A stretch of DNA of 64,000 nt, from contig OZ026630.1 of NCBI GenBank assembly GCA_964020975.1, forward strand, positions 67,840,905 through 67,904,904, given 5' to 3'. Of this stretch, positions 10,105 to 21,284 are shown piece after piece; positions within the stretch are counted from its first letter, which is position 1, and every line of letters begins with the position of its first letter. Below the pieces are notes generated by a model. It was given only the letters and a program-made list of their open reading frames with translations, had not been told where the DNA came from and did not search any database. Made by a program: the position numbers and the translations under genes. The stretch is from Hermodice carunculata. Taxonomy: Eukaryota; Annelida; Polychaeta; Eunicida; Amphinomidae.

Positions 10105-13100
10105 TTCTTCTTTTTTTTTTTTTTAGCTACTTCCTTGCACCCACATCTTCAATGTAGGGCCCTAAGAAGAAAGAACAAAAACACTGCTGCATTTTGTTCA
10201 GAACAGGTAATTATTGCATCCATATCTTACAATTTACAGAAAGACTACAAAACACTACACACTGGCCACTGCAGTGATCAGCAGACACATATTTGTTAAA
10301 CCATAGCAACAATCATCATATTGCTCATACATGTGGGTAAATAATGTTTACAAAAGCATGACAAGTCTCTTTACTTGATAGTCATTGCAAACAAGTACAG
10401 ACCCCATAACAATACACCTGTTTATTTTATTTTAGTATTAATTTCTTTTTCAAATATTGAGAGACAGAATGTGTAACATTTACTTCAACATTTTCATGGT
10501 GTTTATTATGTGTTTTCACATAAAACCTTGGCTGAATTTGAAACATTGTGAATTACATGCTGACTGTTTAACCACACATCAGAAAAATTTAATGATTAAA
10601 TTTGAATTTGCTTCAACCAGAACAGCCTGAACCACAAGCACCTAAGTTGTCATTTGAAACGGAGATCCATGGCATTCACACGTGGTACAAGGCCATCACA
10701 TACACACATGCAAGCATGAGCAGGTGCACAAGAGAAACAAACAGGATTTACCAAAACAGAGGACCTGTTGGTGATGAAAAACAGGAACATTTTAATGTGT
10801 TGAACCATAGGGAAAAGGCTATTACACAAGGGCCTGCCCTTATACATGTACATGCTGTGAATCTGCAGTTTTTTAGTACATGGAATACAACCAGAAAGTA
10901 AAGAGCACGTCTCTGAGCCTTTCACAACAGAACACTGATACTCTTAACCTATTATACTAAGCTCATTTTAATATCTTACAGGGCTTTTGCTTGTATGTTG
11001 GAATCTCCATACAGTCAAAACTTTACCAAGAAACAACTGCCCACTGCCTTGCTTTAGTCCTTAGAGTGAAGTAAACAGTCACATTCTGTTACATGAGCAT
11101 AAGGCTAATCAAACGGTGACAAAACCTTGAATTACGTGACAAGATGACAAAGGGATCTTCCCACTCTGGTAACCATTTGATTGGAGCCTTTTACTTAACT
11201 ACATGTGAACTCTTTTTAGTGCTAATCACTCTAGAATTCATGCTGATTTCAACAGTGGAATTTAGAACCCTAGGTGACAGCACTTGACAGTGTTCATTTG
11301 CATAAATTTTGCTATTTGCTTAATAAAAGCTTCAAAGGGATCTATTATGATGCAAATTAGTAAAACTATGCAAATAGTCTCCCTCAATTGCTGCCCTCTG
11401 GGTTCCTAAAAAAGTCCATTACTACATGTATAATGATTCCAGATTCAAATTCTACATAAAAACCTTCCTAAGTATCAGCTTGCCTGTAGTTCAGACACAA
11501 TATGGTGAAGGTCAACTTTCCTTGGTGTGCCCTTGGACCATGTAGAGAGGAAAGCTTTTGATCCTATCTCCACCTTAGTACAACATGGATTAAGTGAACA
11601 GCTAGATTCAGAAAATTTCATCTATGTGATAATGATTTATCCACCACTTTAGTATTACTCTAGACCACATTACTCTAGAATACCTTCAATTGCTGTAAAC
11701 CCCGCCATAAAATTTGCTGTCCACATCTTTTGTTATTTTTAGTTCTGAAGAATTACAACATATACCACTACTTCATAACTCTGCAGTAAGTAGCTGAGAA
11801 TGCATCCAGTGATTACTTGAATGCATGTCAATATTTGATGCCCTTAAATCAATGATCAGGATACAATGACAAAGTAATATTTTGTTTTACTTTTGTTTAA
11901 ATAAGTTCTACTGTGCAAATTTGAGCAAAATGTGTTCTCCTGAAACATGAAGCTGCTGAGAAATAGGATGACCAGACAGCTACAGAATATAACCATAGCC
12001 CCCCCTTTGTACAATAGATTTTGGGGTCATTGTGTCCTGTTCATTGCTTTTAAAGCATAGTGTTGCACCTGGAAGGCATTCAATTGGCAATTACTGATTG
12101 AGGCCTCAAATTACAGCCCCAAATAAAACCATGTCTCCCCACACAACACAGCCTGCATCCTTTTCAATGTAGGATCAGCATACTGAAATTGAGAATGGCA
12201 AGACTAGGCTGTCAGCAGTTTGGCTCCAGGGGCTGCCCCGGCCATTTGTCAACACACAAAATTCTAATGTTTTTTCAGCTTGGCTTAAAGAATTTGTAAT
12301 AGAATCTATGTCTACATTATTGAAGGTAATTTCTGAATTTTTCAAAACCTTTGCTTTTGTTCCAAAGCCTGGATAAACATTTTCTGTGTCCAGATACTAA
12401 TAGTCCCTGGGCTCATACTTCTAAAAGATAAAGATTAAAAAAATGCTGGTAAAGTAATTTAGTTAATAATCATACTCCAAATGACTTCCAAAAGGTCTGT
12501 GGTCCAAGTTTTGTTTTCTTCTAGCACATCCTTTAAATATTGTCTGTAAAGAACATACATTACATTTACATACGGAAAAAATGAAGGGGTGATTGTTGAT
12601 TTTCAATTAATGATGGCTAAAAAACTGAAATATGAATTGTGACACATGACAGTCTAATGATCTTATTAAAGTTTGTATTGTGCTGAATTTCAGCCACAAA
12701 TTACAATCTTGACAAATGCAAGGAAAAAAAACTTGGTGGTCTGAAAATAAAAAAGAAAGAAAGAAAAAAAAAACATCAAGAAAATCACAGTGATGTGTGA
12801 CCGACAATCTTTCAAATGAAATATGGCCTTTCTCAGACAATCCCACTGATGAAAATTTGTGTATAAATCTCCAACCATGGCCATACTAGATTTGATTTTT
12901 AAAAAATATATATTATACAAGTATAATAAAATATCCTTATTTCCTGACATGGGCTTTGGACACACTTCTGGAGTAGTTTAGATGATTATTCATCATCAAT
13001 TCATCTTAGTGAAGGCTCTTCCACCTTTTGATCTTCTGCAGCACAAGGCCAGAATTTGCACTCAAAAACAACAAACCCAGAACAACCATCTACTAAGTAA

Positions 13101-13122
13101 ACATCCTGGGTGACTTCCCTCT
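10105..13122. other. Intergenic, no supported feature
   Basis: The region is AT-rich and has occasional open frames of up to about 100 codons (for example 10602-10901). These lack codon structure, splice context or family motifs. Nothing here could be assigned. Confidence 0.4.
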
Positions 13123-13386
13123 TCAAGAATGGAAGTCCATCCACACCTGACTGAACTGAGTAAACATTTTGGATGACTTCCCTGGAGAGAATGTGAGTCT
13201 ATCTAGACCTGATTGAATGGTCAGCTCAAGTTCTGACATTGCCTGCAAAGCAGACTCTGCTTTTTTATGTTCTGATGTTTTGCTGGCAGCATAGAAGGCC
13301 TCCTTCACAGACAAGTCCTTACATAAACATTGCTGAACATGCAGTTCAACAGAAATGGGTGCACAGTTGGTGGAACTGCAACACAC
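13123..13386 (-). CDS. Possible exon, unknown product
   Basis: This - strand open stretch includes LSVKEAFYAASKTSEHKKAE and LQAMSELELTIQSGLDRL, a charged, helix-prone composition that looks coding. A CAG acceptor at about 13339 would start it at QCLCKDL. The upstream segment with an AAG|GTGAGT donor near 13390 has stops in all frames back to its own acceptor, so no gene model closes. A 27-bp motif (GGGAAGTCA...TGTTTAC) is repeated near its 3' end. No family was recognised. Confidence 0.22.
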   Translation of the reverse strand: MCCSSTNCAPISVELHVQQCLCKDLSVKEAFYAASKTSEHKKAESALQAMSELELTIQSGLDRLTFSPGKSSKMFTQFSQVWMDFHS

Positions 13387-14019
13387 TCACCTTACACCTC
13401 TGTGCCAGACTCTGACCTGGGCTCAAGTCATGGGGAAGCATGTGGAAAGAACTACTACCACTCAACACTCTGCATGGTGATTTTCTTCAGTTTCCTACAC
13501 CAAACAAATAGGTAGGAAAGTATACGGCAATATCTGTGCCATGGAGAGTGATTAATATAGGACTGGCCTGTTTCATAATCCATGCAAACGATATGGGTCG
13601 AAACTATTCCAACTCAACATTGAATTTATTGTTTTCAACACATTTTGGTCCGTATCTTTTGTAATACTGCAGGTGGCAGCACTTAATTTATATGCTTTTT
13701 TTTGTCTCTTTGCCTGCTTTACATCCCTACCAAAAGTCCGTGACAATTCATGAAAAACTCTTTGAAAAACAGCATTCTCACTATATATACATCTTGGCCC
13801 ATACACTATGTAATATTATAGATGGCACCACCAATATCAAACTTGACCTACAATTCATACACTTGAAAAGTCCTGAAAGTTATATGGAGCTAACCTGAAA
13901 ACTGTGGACTGGATTACCTCCACAACAAACAGTTTCCAGATGGACAGACAGACAGACACTAGCTTTTTAGTAAGCTCTGTTACCTGTGGTAAGCAGAACT
14001 AAATAGGGGCTGGCTTTCA

Positions 14020-14611
14020 CCCTTTCCCCCTTAAACTGGCCAAAAGTGGCTGGTGCATGGTCAAACGTTGTCTGGTTCAGTGTTTTCAGCTAATTTCAAC
14101 AATAATGAAAAACAATTTGGCTGAGAATTGTATATGAGACCTATCAAGATCTCATGCCCCAGGTCAACAGCTTTCCTTGGCATCATGATGGTTTTAGTCC
14201 CTTATTAATAGTGGTGCCGCTTCACCTGGGCCGTCAAGGCAAACCCAGGGTGGAATTGCTGACTTTGATGTACTGCCTGCTGTGGGCATATGCTGATTAA
14301 TCAGATAAGACTGGCTACTCCCAGCAAGATGCTGGCCGGAGGCCTTGTTCTTGTCCCCAAGAGAAAGTAGTTTTCTTTCTTGTCAGGGTTGTAAAGGCAT
14401 CTGAGCATATCTATCAAATCATTTTCATGCATATTAACTGCTACTGAAGAAGATTAAGAAGTCCTGTGGGAATAACCACCACACCTCAAGATGACATCCT
14501 TTCTGTTTCTTAGTTTCTGGCATGTTGTTTACAGCATGATGGGATGGACACTCAGTGTCTAACTATGCCCGGGAAAGCTGTTTACTCAGTCTTAATTCAA
14601 GGGGGAAATGG
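14020..14611 (-). mobile_element. TTAA-type MITE with long internal insert (hairpin-MITE family, member 1)
   Basis: The right end, read on the - strand, is TTAA (14612-14615) then CCATTTCCCCCTTGAA. The left end has CCCTTTCCCCCTTAAA next to TTCA, a decayed TTAA. The internal arms CAACAGCTTTCC (about 14164) and GGAAAGCTGTT (about 14571) are those of the hairpin in other members. Here about 400 bp of unrelated sequence lies between them. The downstream part (GTTGACC, GATAGGT, CAGTTTAAG...) aligns with the 45.6-kb member. Confidence 0.65.
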
Positions 14612-15597
14612 TTAACTGTGCAGATAAGTGGACACAACTTTCCAATCCAACAATCTAAGCACCTGTTCATAAATGGGTTGTGGCACTGGAAGTAAGTCTT
14701 GTGTGTGTGTGTGTTCCAAGAAATCTGATATGGACTTTTTAAACTTCTTGCTGAATGTATATTACTGATATCAAAAGGGTCAGATTACCTGGTGCTAATC
14801 ACAGAAACTGTCTTTTCCAGATGTTAAGACTACATGTACCTTCATCACTGATGTGTTGATTGGTGACAAAAAAATCCAGGTACATAAACACCTGCTTGCT
14901 CCTTTCGTGCAGTGTTTGAGACTGTAATTCATGCCTAATTCAAATTTCAAATTTCATGTCATAATGTGATAATATGTTCATATTTAACAATTTTTCATGC
15001 AGTTTGAGCCTCAATTTGCAACTTAGAATAAATCATGTATTTATTCCATTCACTTTGGTCCAGCTGTATATTTGCTCATGGGGGAGGGCATAGAGGTTGT
15101 CACAGGAGGTTTGCCCTTATGCATTGCATATATCTATTTCATGAACATGACACATGTGCCCAGTCTTGCAGAAATATTGTAACAGCAGTACAAGAACTTT
15201 GGTGGTGTCCAGGTGCTTCCCCACTTCCTTTGATAAACCCTTTCCTACTTAAATCACCCAAAAGCGCCCACATGTAAATCGTTATCTGCCTAAACATTTT
15301 TATTTAAATTATTCATTACTGGAAAATATCTTTGCTGAGATTTACATGTTAAACCATTCATAATGGCACAACCTAGGTATACCTGTATAAGTGGAAATAT
15401 TCCCAAGTGAAAAAATTCCCAACTTCATTCACTTGAAAATTTCGTGTGTTTTATTTTCCTGCTTTTCAATCTGAAACCATGTTGCTCATTGCAGCCATGT
15501 ATAACTAGCAGTCTTGTGAAAAATTTCCCTGTTTTATTTTTCTGCATGGTTTTATTCATGGAAATTAAATATTCAGGAATATTTCCACTGCTACTGT

Positions 15598-15655
15598 AGC
15601 TTTCCTCACTCAGGGCAGTGCGCCCAACACATGCCAAGGAAAGCAGAATAGGTTA
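15598..15655. repeat. Truncated relative of the hairpin-MITE family
   Basis: GCTTTCCT and AGGAAAGC face each other around a GC-rich loop. A TTAA follows about 10 bp past the second arm. The usual 30-bp end segment is missing, so this appears to be a truncated or rearranged copy. Confidence 0.4.
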
Positions 15656-15735
15656 ATGTCTGTCCAATGATTTGGATTTCGATCCAGCATACCTGTTCTG
15701 CTGTACAACTTTCCAAATGTTATGCAATGTTTCAA

Positions 15736-15968
15736 CCCATTCCATACTATGGTCACAGGCCTTGGTCAGTGGTTCTGGCACTGCCTGGCAAGGGCAGGCT
15801 TGCAGCAGCTGCAGCATGACTTGCCAGGCAGTGCCAGAACCACTGACTTAAGACTATAGGCATGTTGGTACTTGAACGAAAGCTCTTTTCATGAAGAATT
15901 TAAATACGCAATTGTCATCTTACATCTAAGTAAATGTACAGAAAAATCAGGGACTGGTATGGAATGAG
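15736..15968 (+). mobile_element. TTAA-type MITE with a perfect 28-bp hairpin (member 2)
   Basis: The ends are TCAA|CCCATTCCATAC and GTATGGAATGAG|TTAA, giving inverted termini and a slightly decayed TTAA duplication. The length is 233 bp. The hairpin arms at 15765-15792 and 15820-15847 are perfectly complementary over 28 bp, with a 27-nt loop. The tail GGCATGTTGGTACTTGAACG aligns with GGCATGCTTGCACTTGAAAG of the 34.3-kb member. This shows common descent although the hairpin sequences are unrelated. Confidence 0.8.
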
Positions 15969-16004
15969 TTAATGGCAATTTAACAACACTTTCCCTCCTC
16001 CAAG

Positions 16005-16110
16005 TGTATCCTGCATAGCCTTTCCAAACACAGATGAATGGACTATGGCAATCAAGGACATGCCGGCCAAGGATGCAGTAATTGATCTGGATAAATGTAC
16101 TGGGATATAG
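16005..16110 (+). CDS. Possible terminal exon, unknown product
   Basis: After a pyrimidine-rich acceptor (CCCTCCTCCAAG) an open stretch of about 35 codons reads VSCIAFPNTDEWTMAIKDM and ends in a stop. The composition looks coding. A possible AATAAA lies about 230 bases further on. No upstream exon was found, and the - strand is also open over much of it. Confidence 0.2.
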
Positions 16111-18121
16111 ACCTCTGACAGCTATTCCTCTTATCTGTCACACATTCAAAATCAAAATCTGAATACAAATTGATAAGTATATACACATCTTACATCATTT
16201 AAATATTATTCCCAGAACAGAGCAGAATGTGCCAGAGAGAAAAGAACTGGATTATAATCATGTTCTACCTTGTACTTTAGTTCTCCAAGTACAACCATCC
16301 AAATGGATAATATACAAGACACAACCATATAATTAAATAAACATAAACACATACATTTTATGGGTACATTACCATGCACTAGTACAGTAAAACCAAGTTG
16401 CAGTAAACATGAGCATATGAATACTGTGGTACCTTCTGCACAGACAATCTCATAAAACATCACTTATCTCTCTGAGACTGCATTTTTGTATTAATTTTGC
16501 ATGTATCAACCATATCCAACCGCTTTTGGCCAGTAGCATGACCAGTGTTAGGAGAGACACTGTACTAGTCCCAGCACTATTTTCATAACCCTACTGGTAT
16601 GATAATTGCTGCATTGAATATCCCTACCTTGGCACCAGACCTGTATGTTATTTCTAAACATCAAGAGGTACAGCCTGTCAAATATACAAGTGCTGGTATT
16701 TAATGGAAACTACTTACTCAAAAATCCATTCTTTGAGATGTTCAAGACAGTACCTCATCTTTACTGTTTATACATGAATGAAGTTCAATGAAGCAGGGCT
16801 GCAAGACCAGCCAGTACATGATAAAACTGTGTATCTCTTTTTTTATTTGTGAACACATGTATATACAGGATTCAGAGCACAGACTGTTCTATAAAAAAAT
16901 TTTTATGTGGACATTTTCTTGCACAGCAAAAATTGTAAAGGTGAGAATCCATGTGTCCATGTTCGTAGACACATGCATATGTTTAAACATGAAAAAATAT
17001 TGCACAATATACACTTCAATTGTCCTGATTCCATGTCTACATAAGCATGATCTGTAACGTGTCCATATTGCTTGCATAAACTGTCCAATCTCCCACAGCA
17101 ATAAATTTACACACACAGATGGTTTATGGACATAGGATTCCGTATTATGACCTCTTCTTAGGATTTCCCTTTAGGAAACACAGCCTCTTGCAGTTTTTGA
17201 GCATGAGTTTGATTTTGGGTGCAGCAGAATTCAAGATTCCCATGTACTATAGATCGTTTAAGAGTTCACTCAAATTTTTTATTAGATAATTGTTTGTTAG
17301 TGATCTAGATTTCTGACATTTACATTAAATGTCCACCAAAAATAAGAAATGATAACAAAGCATAAAGGTACATGATATATGCAACTTACCAGTTCCTGTT
17401 TGATTATTCAAAAATAACAGTCTTGCTCAGATCAGAGAGACCTACTTTTTATGCAAGATAGCCTATACGGACAATTTTCATGGACACATGGAGTCACAAT
17501 TTACCCATATGAACATGGGTACCTTACGCATGGGATACAGATACAGATCACACACTGAATTTTACAGATACATGGATTCTTAGCTTAACTCAGTCAACTT
17601 CCAAACTGTAGTGCGGACAGGTACATGGACATTTTTGCCTAAAAAGGCACCATACATACCCTTTCCGCATTTGTAACATATGAAACCATACCAAAATAAC
17701 AGAGGGTCTGAAAGCCGGTATGATTTATCTAGCTCCGTCCCTAATGTACAAAAAACAAAGGGGTCTGAGCGCCGGCATGATTTAGCCATTGATGTCTGTA
17801 AAGGAAAAAAACTAACATAAATTTTGATTTTCCTAAAAGTTGTATCATAAAATTCGTAGTTTCATGCATTGCTAATTCATTTTTGTATGTTACAGACGAC
17901 ATTTTACAGTAAATCATACTGGATGCCAAAAGGTTATGTGGGTCTGTAAGCTTGTTACATCAGAATACATCACACATACCACAAAACACAGCCTTGAACG
18001 TATTAGAACTTTTTTTTCAAATTTTCAAACATGAATATAAATGCAACAATTTATAAACTCTTACATAAAACTGTGAGCTGTAGCAAATCTGCTCTTCACA
18101 AAATATGTCTGGGTTAATATT
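16111..18121. other. Intergenic, no supported gene
   Basis: A short direct repeat around GGGTCTGA.AGCCGG.ATGATTTA occurs at about 17703 and 17761. A TTTATT near 17276 could be a distant poly(A) signal for the - strand gene above. Otherwise nothing was recognised. Confidence 0.4.
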
Positions 18122-18306
18122 TCAATGGCAGCCAAGTTGAGGACTGTGGACATACGCATGTGCCAAAGGCTTATGGAAAGATGGCATAAGTGTGAAAACA
18201 GGACGGAACACATCAACATCAAGGTAGGTAATTAATGGAAGGATAATGGTATCATACTGACTGAATCCCATTGCTACATTAGTCAGTTTAATATATGCAA
18301 GAGTAA
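18122..18306 (-). CDS. Terminal exon, same gene
   Basis: Sixty residues are encoded before the TGA at 18122-18124, including NVAMGFSQYDTIILPLITYL and DVDVFRPVFTLMPSF. The acceptor (AATAATTAG) has a poor pyrimidine tract. The opposite strand is also open here from an ATG (18125-18223) with a GTAGGT donor. The - strand reading is preferred because it is longer and phase-compatible with the exon upstream. Confidence 0.45.
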
Positions 18307-20076
18307 CTAATTATTCACATTCCTGTTGTTTTCAAACTACTTTTTGTTGGATTTGAGAAGAACTCGAGTATTCAGCACCAATAAACTACTTTAAACCAAT
18401 GTGTATACAAAAACAAGTGTATTGAGATTCTACCTAGTACTTTAACACAGTTACAATTCTGGTACCACATCACATCAACACTTATGTTTCCTATGTCACA
18501 AGAATATACTATAACATATTTATATGTATTGAGCATTTTAATTGGCTACACTAACCACATTGTACACCACAACTTGCTGCTAACATGTCTGCAGTCTCAT
18601 CCAGAGTTGCATGTACCTGTACAAATAAATATATGACATATATAAAATTGTTTTTCGATGACAGAGACAAATTGCAAATGATCACATTATCAGCATTTAC
18701 ACAAACTGTTGAATATAAAAGGGACCATGACAGCTCTATGCTCTGTAGACGGGCATCCGAGGAATACTGACCCACTCAAATAAAGCCGACTCACAGCAAA
18801 ATTTTCAAGTCTTAGCCTGATCAGTTTTCAAGTTGCAAGTCCCAGACCAAGGAGCCTACACTCCTAGGTTAGATAACATTTTTTCTTTTCTCACCTTTGA
18901 GTTAAATAAACATGCACATCAAAGCCTGTAAACTATAAATATTTTTATTGTTATAATCATCATGTCATTGTATGTAGTATTTTTGCAATTATGGTTACCT
19001 ACATATTGTCCAACTCTGTGAACAATGACATCATCATTGTTGTCATCATATGTACAGTTATGACATTATCATTGTTGTCATCATATGAACTGTGATGATA
19101 GCATGAGTGTTGTCATCATATGTTCCATGTTTTCAAAGTTAACCCTTTCCTGGTCAGAATACAACTGAATCAACAGCTTTCCTCAGCAAAATGTGCTCAC
19201 CCTGCACCAAGGAAAGCTATTGACCAGTGGTGTGCCATTATGATATGTCCTATCTACAATTTCCTTCAAGAATGGTTTCCATTAACATGAAATTTAAAAT
19301 CATGAAAGCTGGTCACAATTTACATCAAAGTGGTTTTAGACAATTTGAGCAGGAAAGGGCCAATTACACATTATTTAAAGATGTGACTATCATTGTCGTC
19401 ATTAACATCACAATCGCTATTGTTATTTTCATCAGCATTGCCAGCATCAAACAATCTTGGCACACAAAAAAGCACATCAGTAGACTCCAATGGTTAAACA
19501 CCACCTTAAGTCATAGATTTAACCAGCATCACTGCCATTGCTATAATAATCTTCTGCAATGGTCAGTCTTGCTCACTAAATAGTCCATACGTCTAAAAAT
19601 GTTCATGTACCAGTTTTGACTTGTAACCCACTGAAACAGAAGTGGATCTATTCCTGCCATTGATGCACACAAGTGGAATGTAAGTAATCTCAGCACTGTG
19701 TCTACAAGCTCTGAAGTGTTGAACCAGCAATAATTAATCCTTCCTTCCTCCCTAAATTTCTTCCTTCTTTCATTAAATTGTCAGTCTTCATTCCCTATGG
19801 AACTACCAAAATCCACCACAAAAGCAGGACTGAGCACTTGTCAGAATGCTTGTTGCATCAAAATTTACCCCTGTAGCACAGACAGTCTGAGTTTCCTATC
19901 TTCACAATGGTACAATATGTCTCCCTGTAGCATTTTTCCTCACTCTTGTTGCACTTTGGTGCTGCAGTGCTACAGGTACCCACTCCTGTATAGGGTGATT
20001 CTGTCCTGTCCTCTGGCCACCAAACATGGAACAGTATAAGCCAGATGCCAATAACCCAAGTATGACGCCCAGCCAT
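18122..20076 (-). CDS. Small secreted EGF-like protein (partial gene model)
   Basis: The product is predicted to be secreted or at the cell surface; its function is unknown. Exon 1 (20076-19869) starts at ATG and encodes a signal peptide with the hydrophobic core WVIGIWLILFHVWW. A cysteine series follows with spacing C-x6-C-x6-C-x5-C-x9-C-x-C and then YRGF. The last five cysteines and the CxCxxGF ending fit an EGF-like domain. Exon 1 ends in phase 1 at GGG|GTAAAT. A 31-nt microexon (18925-18895) is open only in that phase. An exon at 18616-18556 and the terminal exon 18306-18122 join in phase to give a C-terminus ending YVHSPQLGCH. At least one exon between the microexon and 18616 is unresolved. 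The gene lies just downstream of the FN3 membrane-protein gene, on the same strand. Confidence 0.55.
18556..18616 (-). CDS. Internal exon, same gene
   Basis: The acceptor is TTTGTACAG and the donor is GTG|GTTAGT. The single open frame reads VHATLDETADMLAASCGVQC and leaves in phase 1, which matches the terminal exon. Confidence 0.45.
18895..18925 (-). CDS. 31-nt microexon, same gene
   Basis: It lies between a good acceptor (TTTACAG) and a strong donor (AAG|GTGAGA). Only the frame dictated by exon 1 is free of stops (GFDVHVYLTQ), which supports it as a true exon. Confidence 0.4.
19143..19359 (+). mobile_element. TTAA-type MITE (member 3) sharing the piggyBac end motif
   Basis: TTAA (19139-19142) is followed by CCCTTTCCTGGTCA. 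The far end, as reverse complement, reads CCCTTTCCTGCTCA next to a decayed TTAA. The first ten bases equal the right end of the large piggyBac element (CCCTTTCCTG). The internal hairpin arms CAACAGCTTTCCT and AGGAAAGCTATTG start about 30 bp from the left end. Length is 217 bp. Confidence 0.82.
19869..20076 (-). CDS. Signal-peptide and EGF-like exon
   Basis: The exon encodes 69 codons plus one base. It begins MAGRHTWVIGIW and continues through GVGTCSTAAPKCNKSEEKC to DCLCYR. The ATG at 20076 was chosen because it is the only one that places a hydrophobic core directly behind it. Confidence 0.6.
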
Positions 20077-20082
20077 CAACAA

Positions 20083-21232
20083 AGCAACTAAATGTTGTCA
20101 TCGTCATCATCCCTACCTAAAGCCAAAATCTCACCAATGGTTGAGAAGGTGGCCCCAGACAGACACCTGACATTGACTTATGACAACAGCTCTGCTGACT
20201 GACTAGTCAGCAGACCTAAAAATTTAAAATACATGTATTCATCAAATGAGTGTACCACTAAAAATATTTACATTTGAGCTATTGAGCTTTTGTATTGTAC
20301 TGAAAGATATAGTAACCTTCCATATAGAGTATCAAACTTATTCCTCAATTCAACTTGGTCACTGACAATTCGATGTGATTTCTCTATGAGCAGGTCTGTT
20401 TGTCAAAATATGTGAAATCTAAGGGTGTAAACAATTGTCAGATTTTCTGTAAGGAATAATTCAAAATTTGAATAATTCAGAATTATGATTTAACTCAGCA
20501 AGCTTACAAGTCCACGCTCGGAAAGCCAGCAACAAGACATATCATATTTACACTAGATTTGGCATATCCTGCAACCAGATAAAAAATAAAATAAAAATTT
20601 AAAAAAATAAATATAAACAAAATATTGTTCTAAAGAAATTTAATATATGGCAGAACTTCACAGACACAGATTCACCTCTACAGAGTGAATTTCAATATAT
20701 GTGGATCCAAAACATGAGTCATAGTACAACTTTAAAAGAAAAGTAAAGTATTTATTGTTTTATGATCCTGTTGGATTTCCTCATTGGTGCCAAACACCAT
20801 TTGCTCATGCATACAACAAAATAAAAATGTCCAAATCACTTATTACAAATCCATTCATTGAGCTGATTACAGATGTTGTATAGTACATTCCACAAAATAT
20901 ATACACATACAAAAGGAAAAAAGGAAAAATGTAAACATATAAATAAAACAAACTGTACACCCAACACAGTGATAGTATGATAGTGCCTGCCTACCATGCA
21001 GCCCATCTATCCCTGGTCTTTTCCATGTGTACCATTAAAGATTGCTTGGCTGGCAATTAAAATGTGTACATATCTGCATGATTCCCATCCTCCGGCACTA
21101 AACACATACTGCGAGACATTTGTAATATCAAACCTTCCACGCAAATACAAGTAGTGCATAGTTCTCTTTCTTTTCTTGCATTGCTTGCTTGACAACATGT
21201 AATTTCCCATCTTTGGAAATACTCTCTGTCTT
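20083..21232 (-). other. Intergenic and probable 3' UTR of the FN3 membrane-protein gene
   Basis: On the - strand, AATAAA (complement of 20751-20756) lies about 480 bases beyond the stop and is a plausible poly(A) signal. No other coding signal was seen. The sequence is AT-rich with short A-runs. Confidence 0.4.
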
Positions 21233-21284
21233 TCAGTCATCACCCATGTCGACCATGCCAGGAAAGGGGTCATTTTCTTCAGAT
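21233..21284 (-). CDS. Terminal acidic-tail exon
   Basis: It enters after TTGCCAG in phase 2, encodes 16 residues ending MVDMGDD, and stops at 21233-21235. An overlapping longer open frame in another phase is a shadow. Confidence 0.6.

Noticed and set aside
10602-10901. + strand open frame of about 100 codons
   Set aside because: The composition looks random, there is no good start or splice context, and the opposite strand is equally open.
13391-13505. Exon upstream of the 13.1-kb open stretch (good acceptor and AAG|GTGAGT donor)
   Set aside because: All three frames contain stops between the acceptor and the donor.
18585-18770. + strand terminal exon followed by AATAAA near 18777
   Set aside because: Its phase does not fit the only candidate upstream exon and it overlaps better-supported - strand exons.
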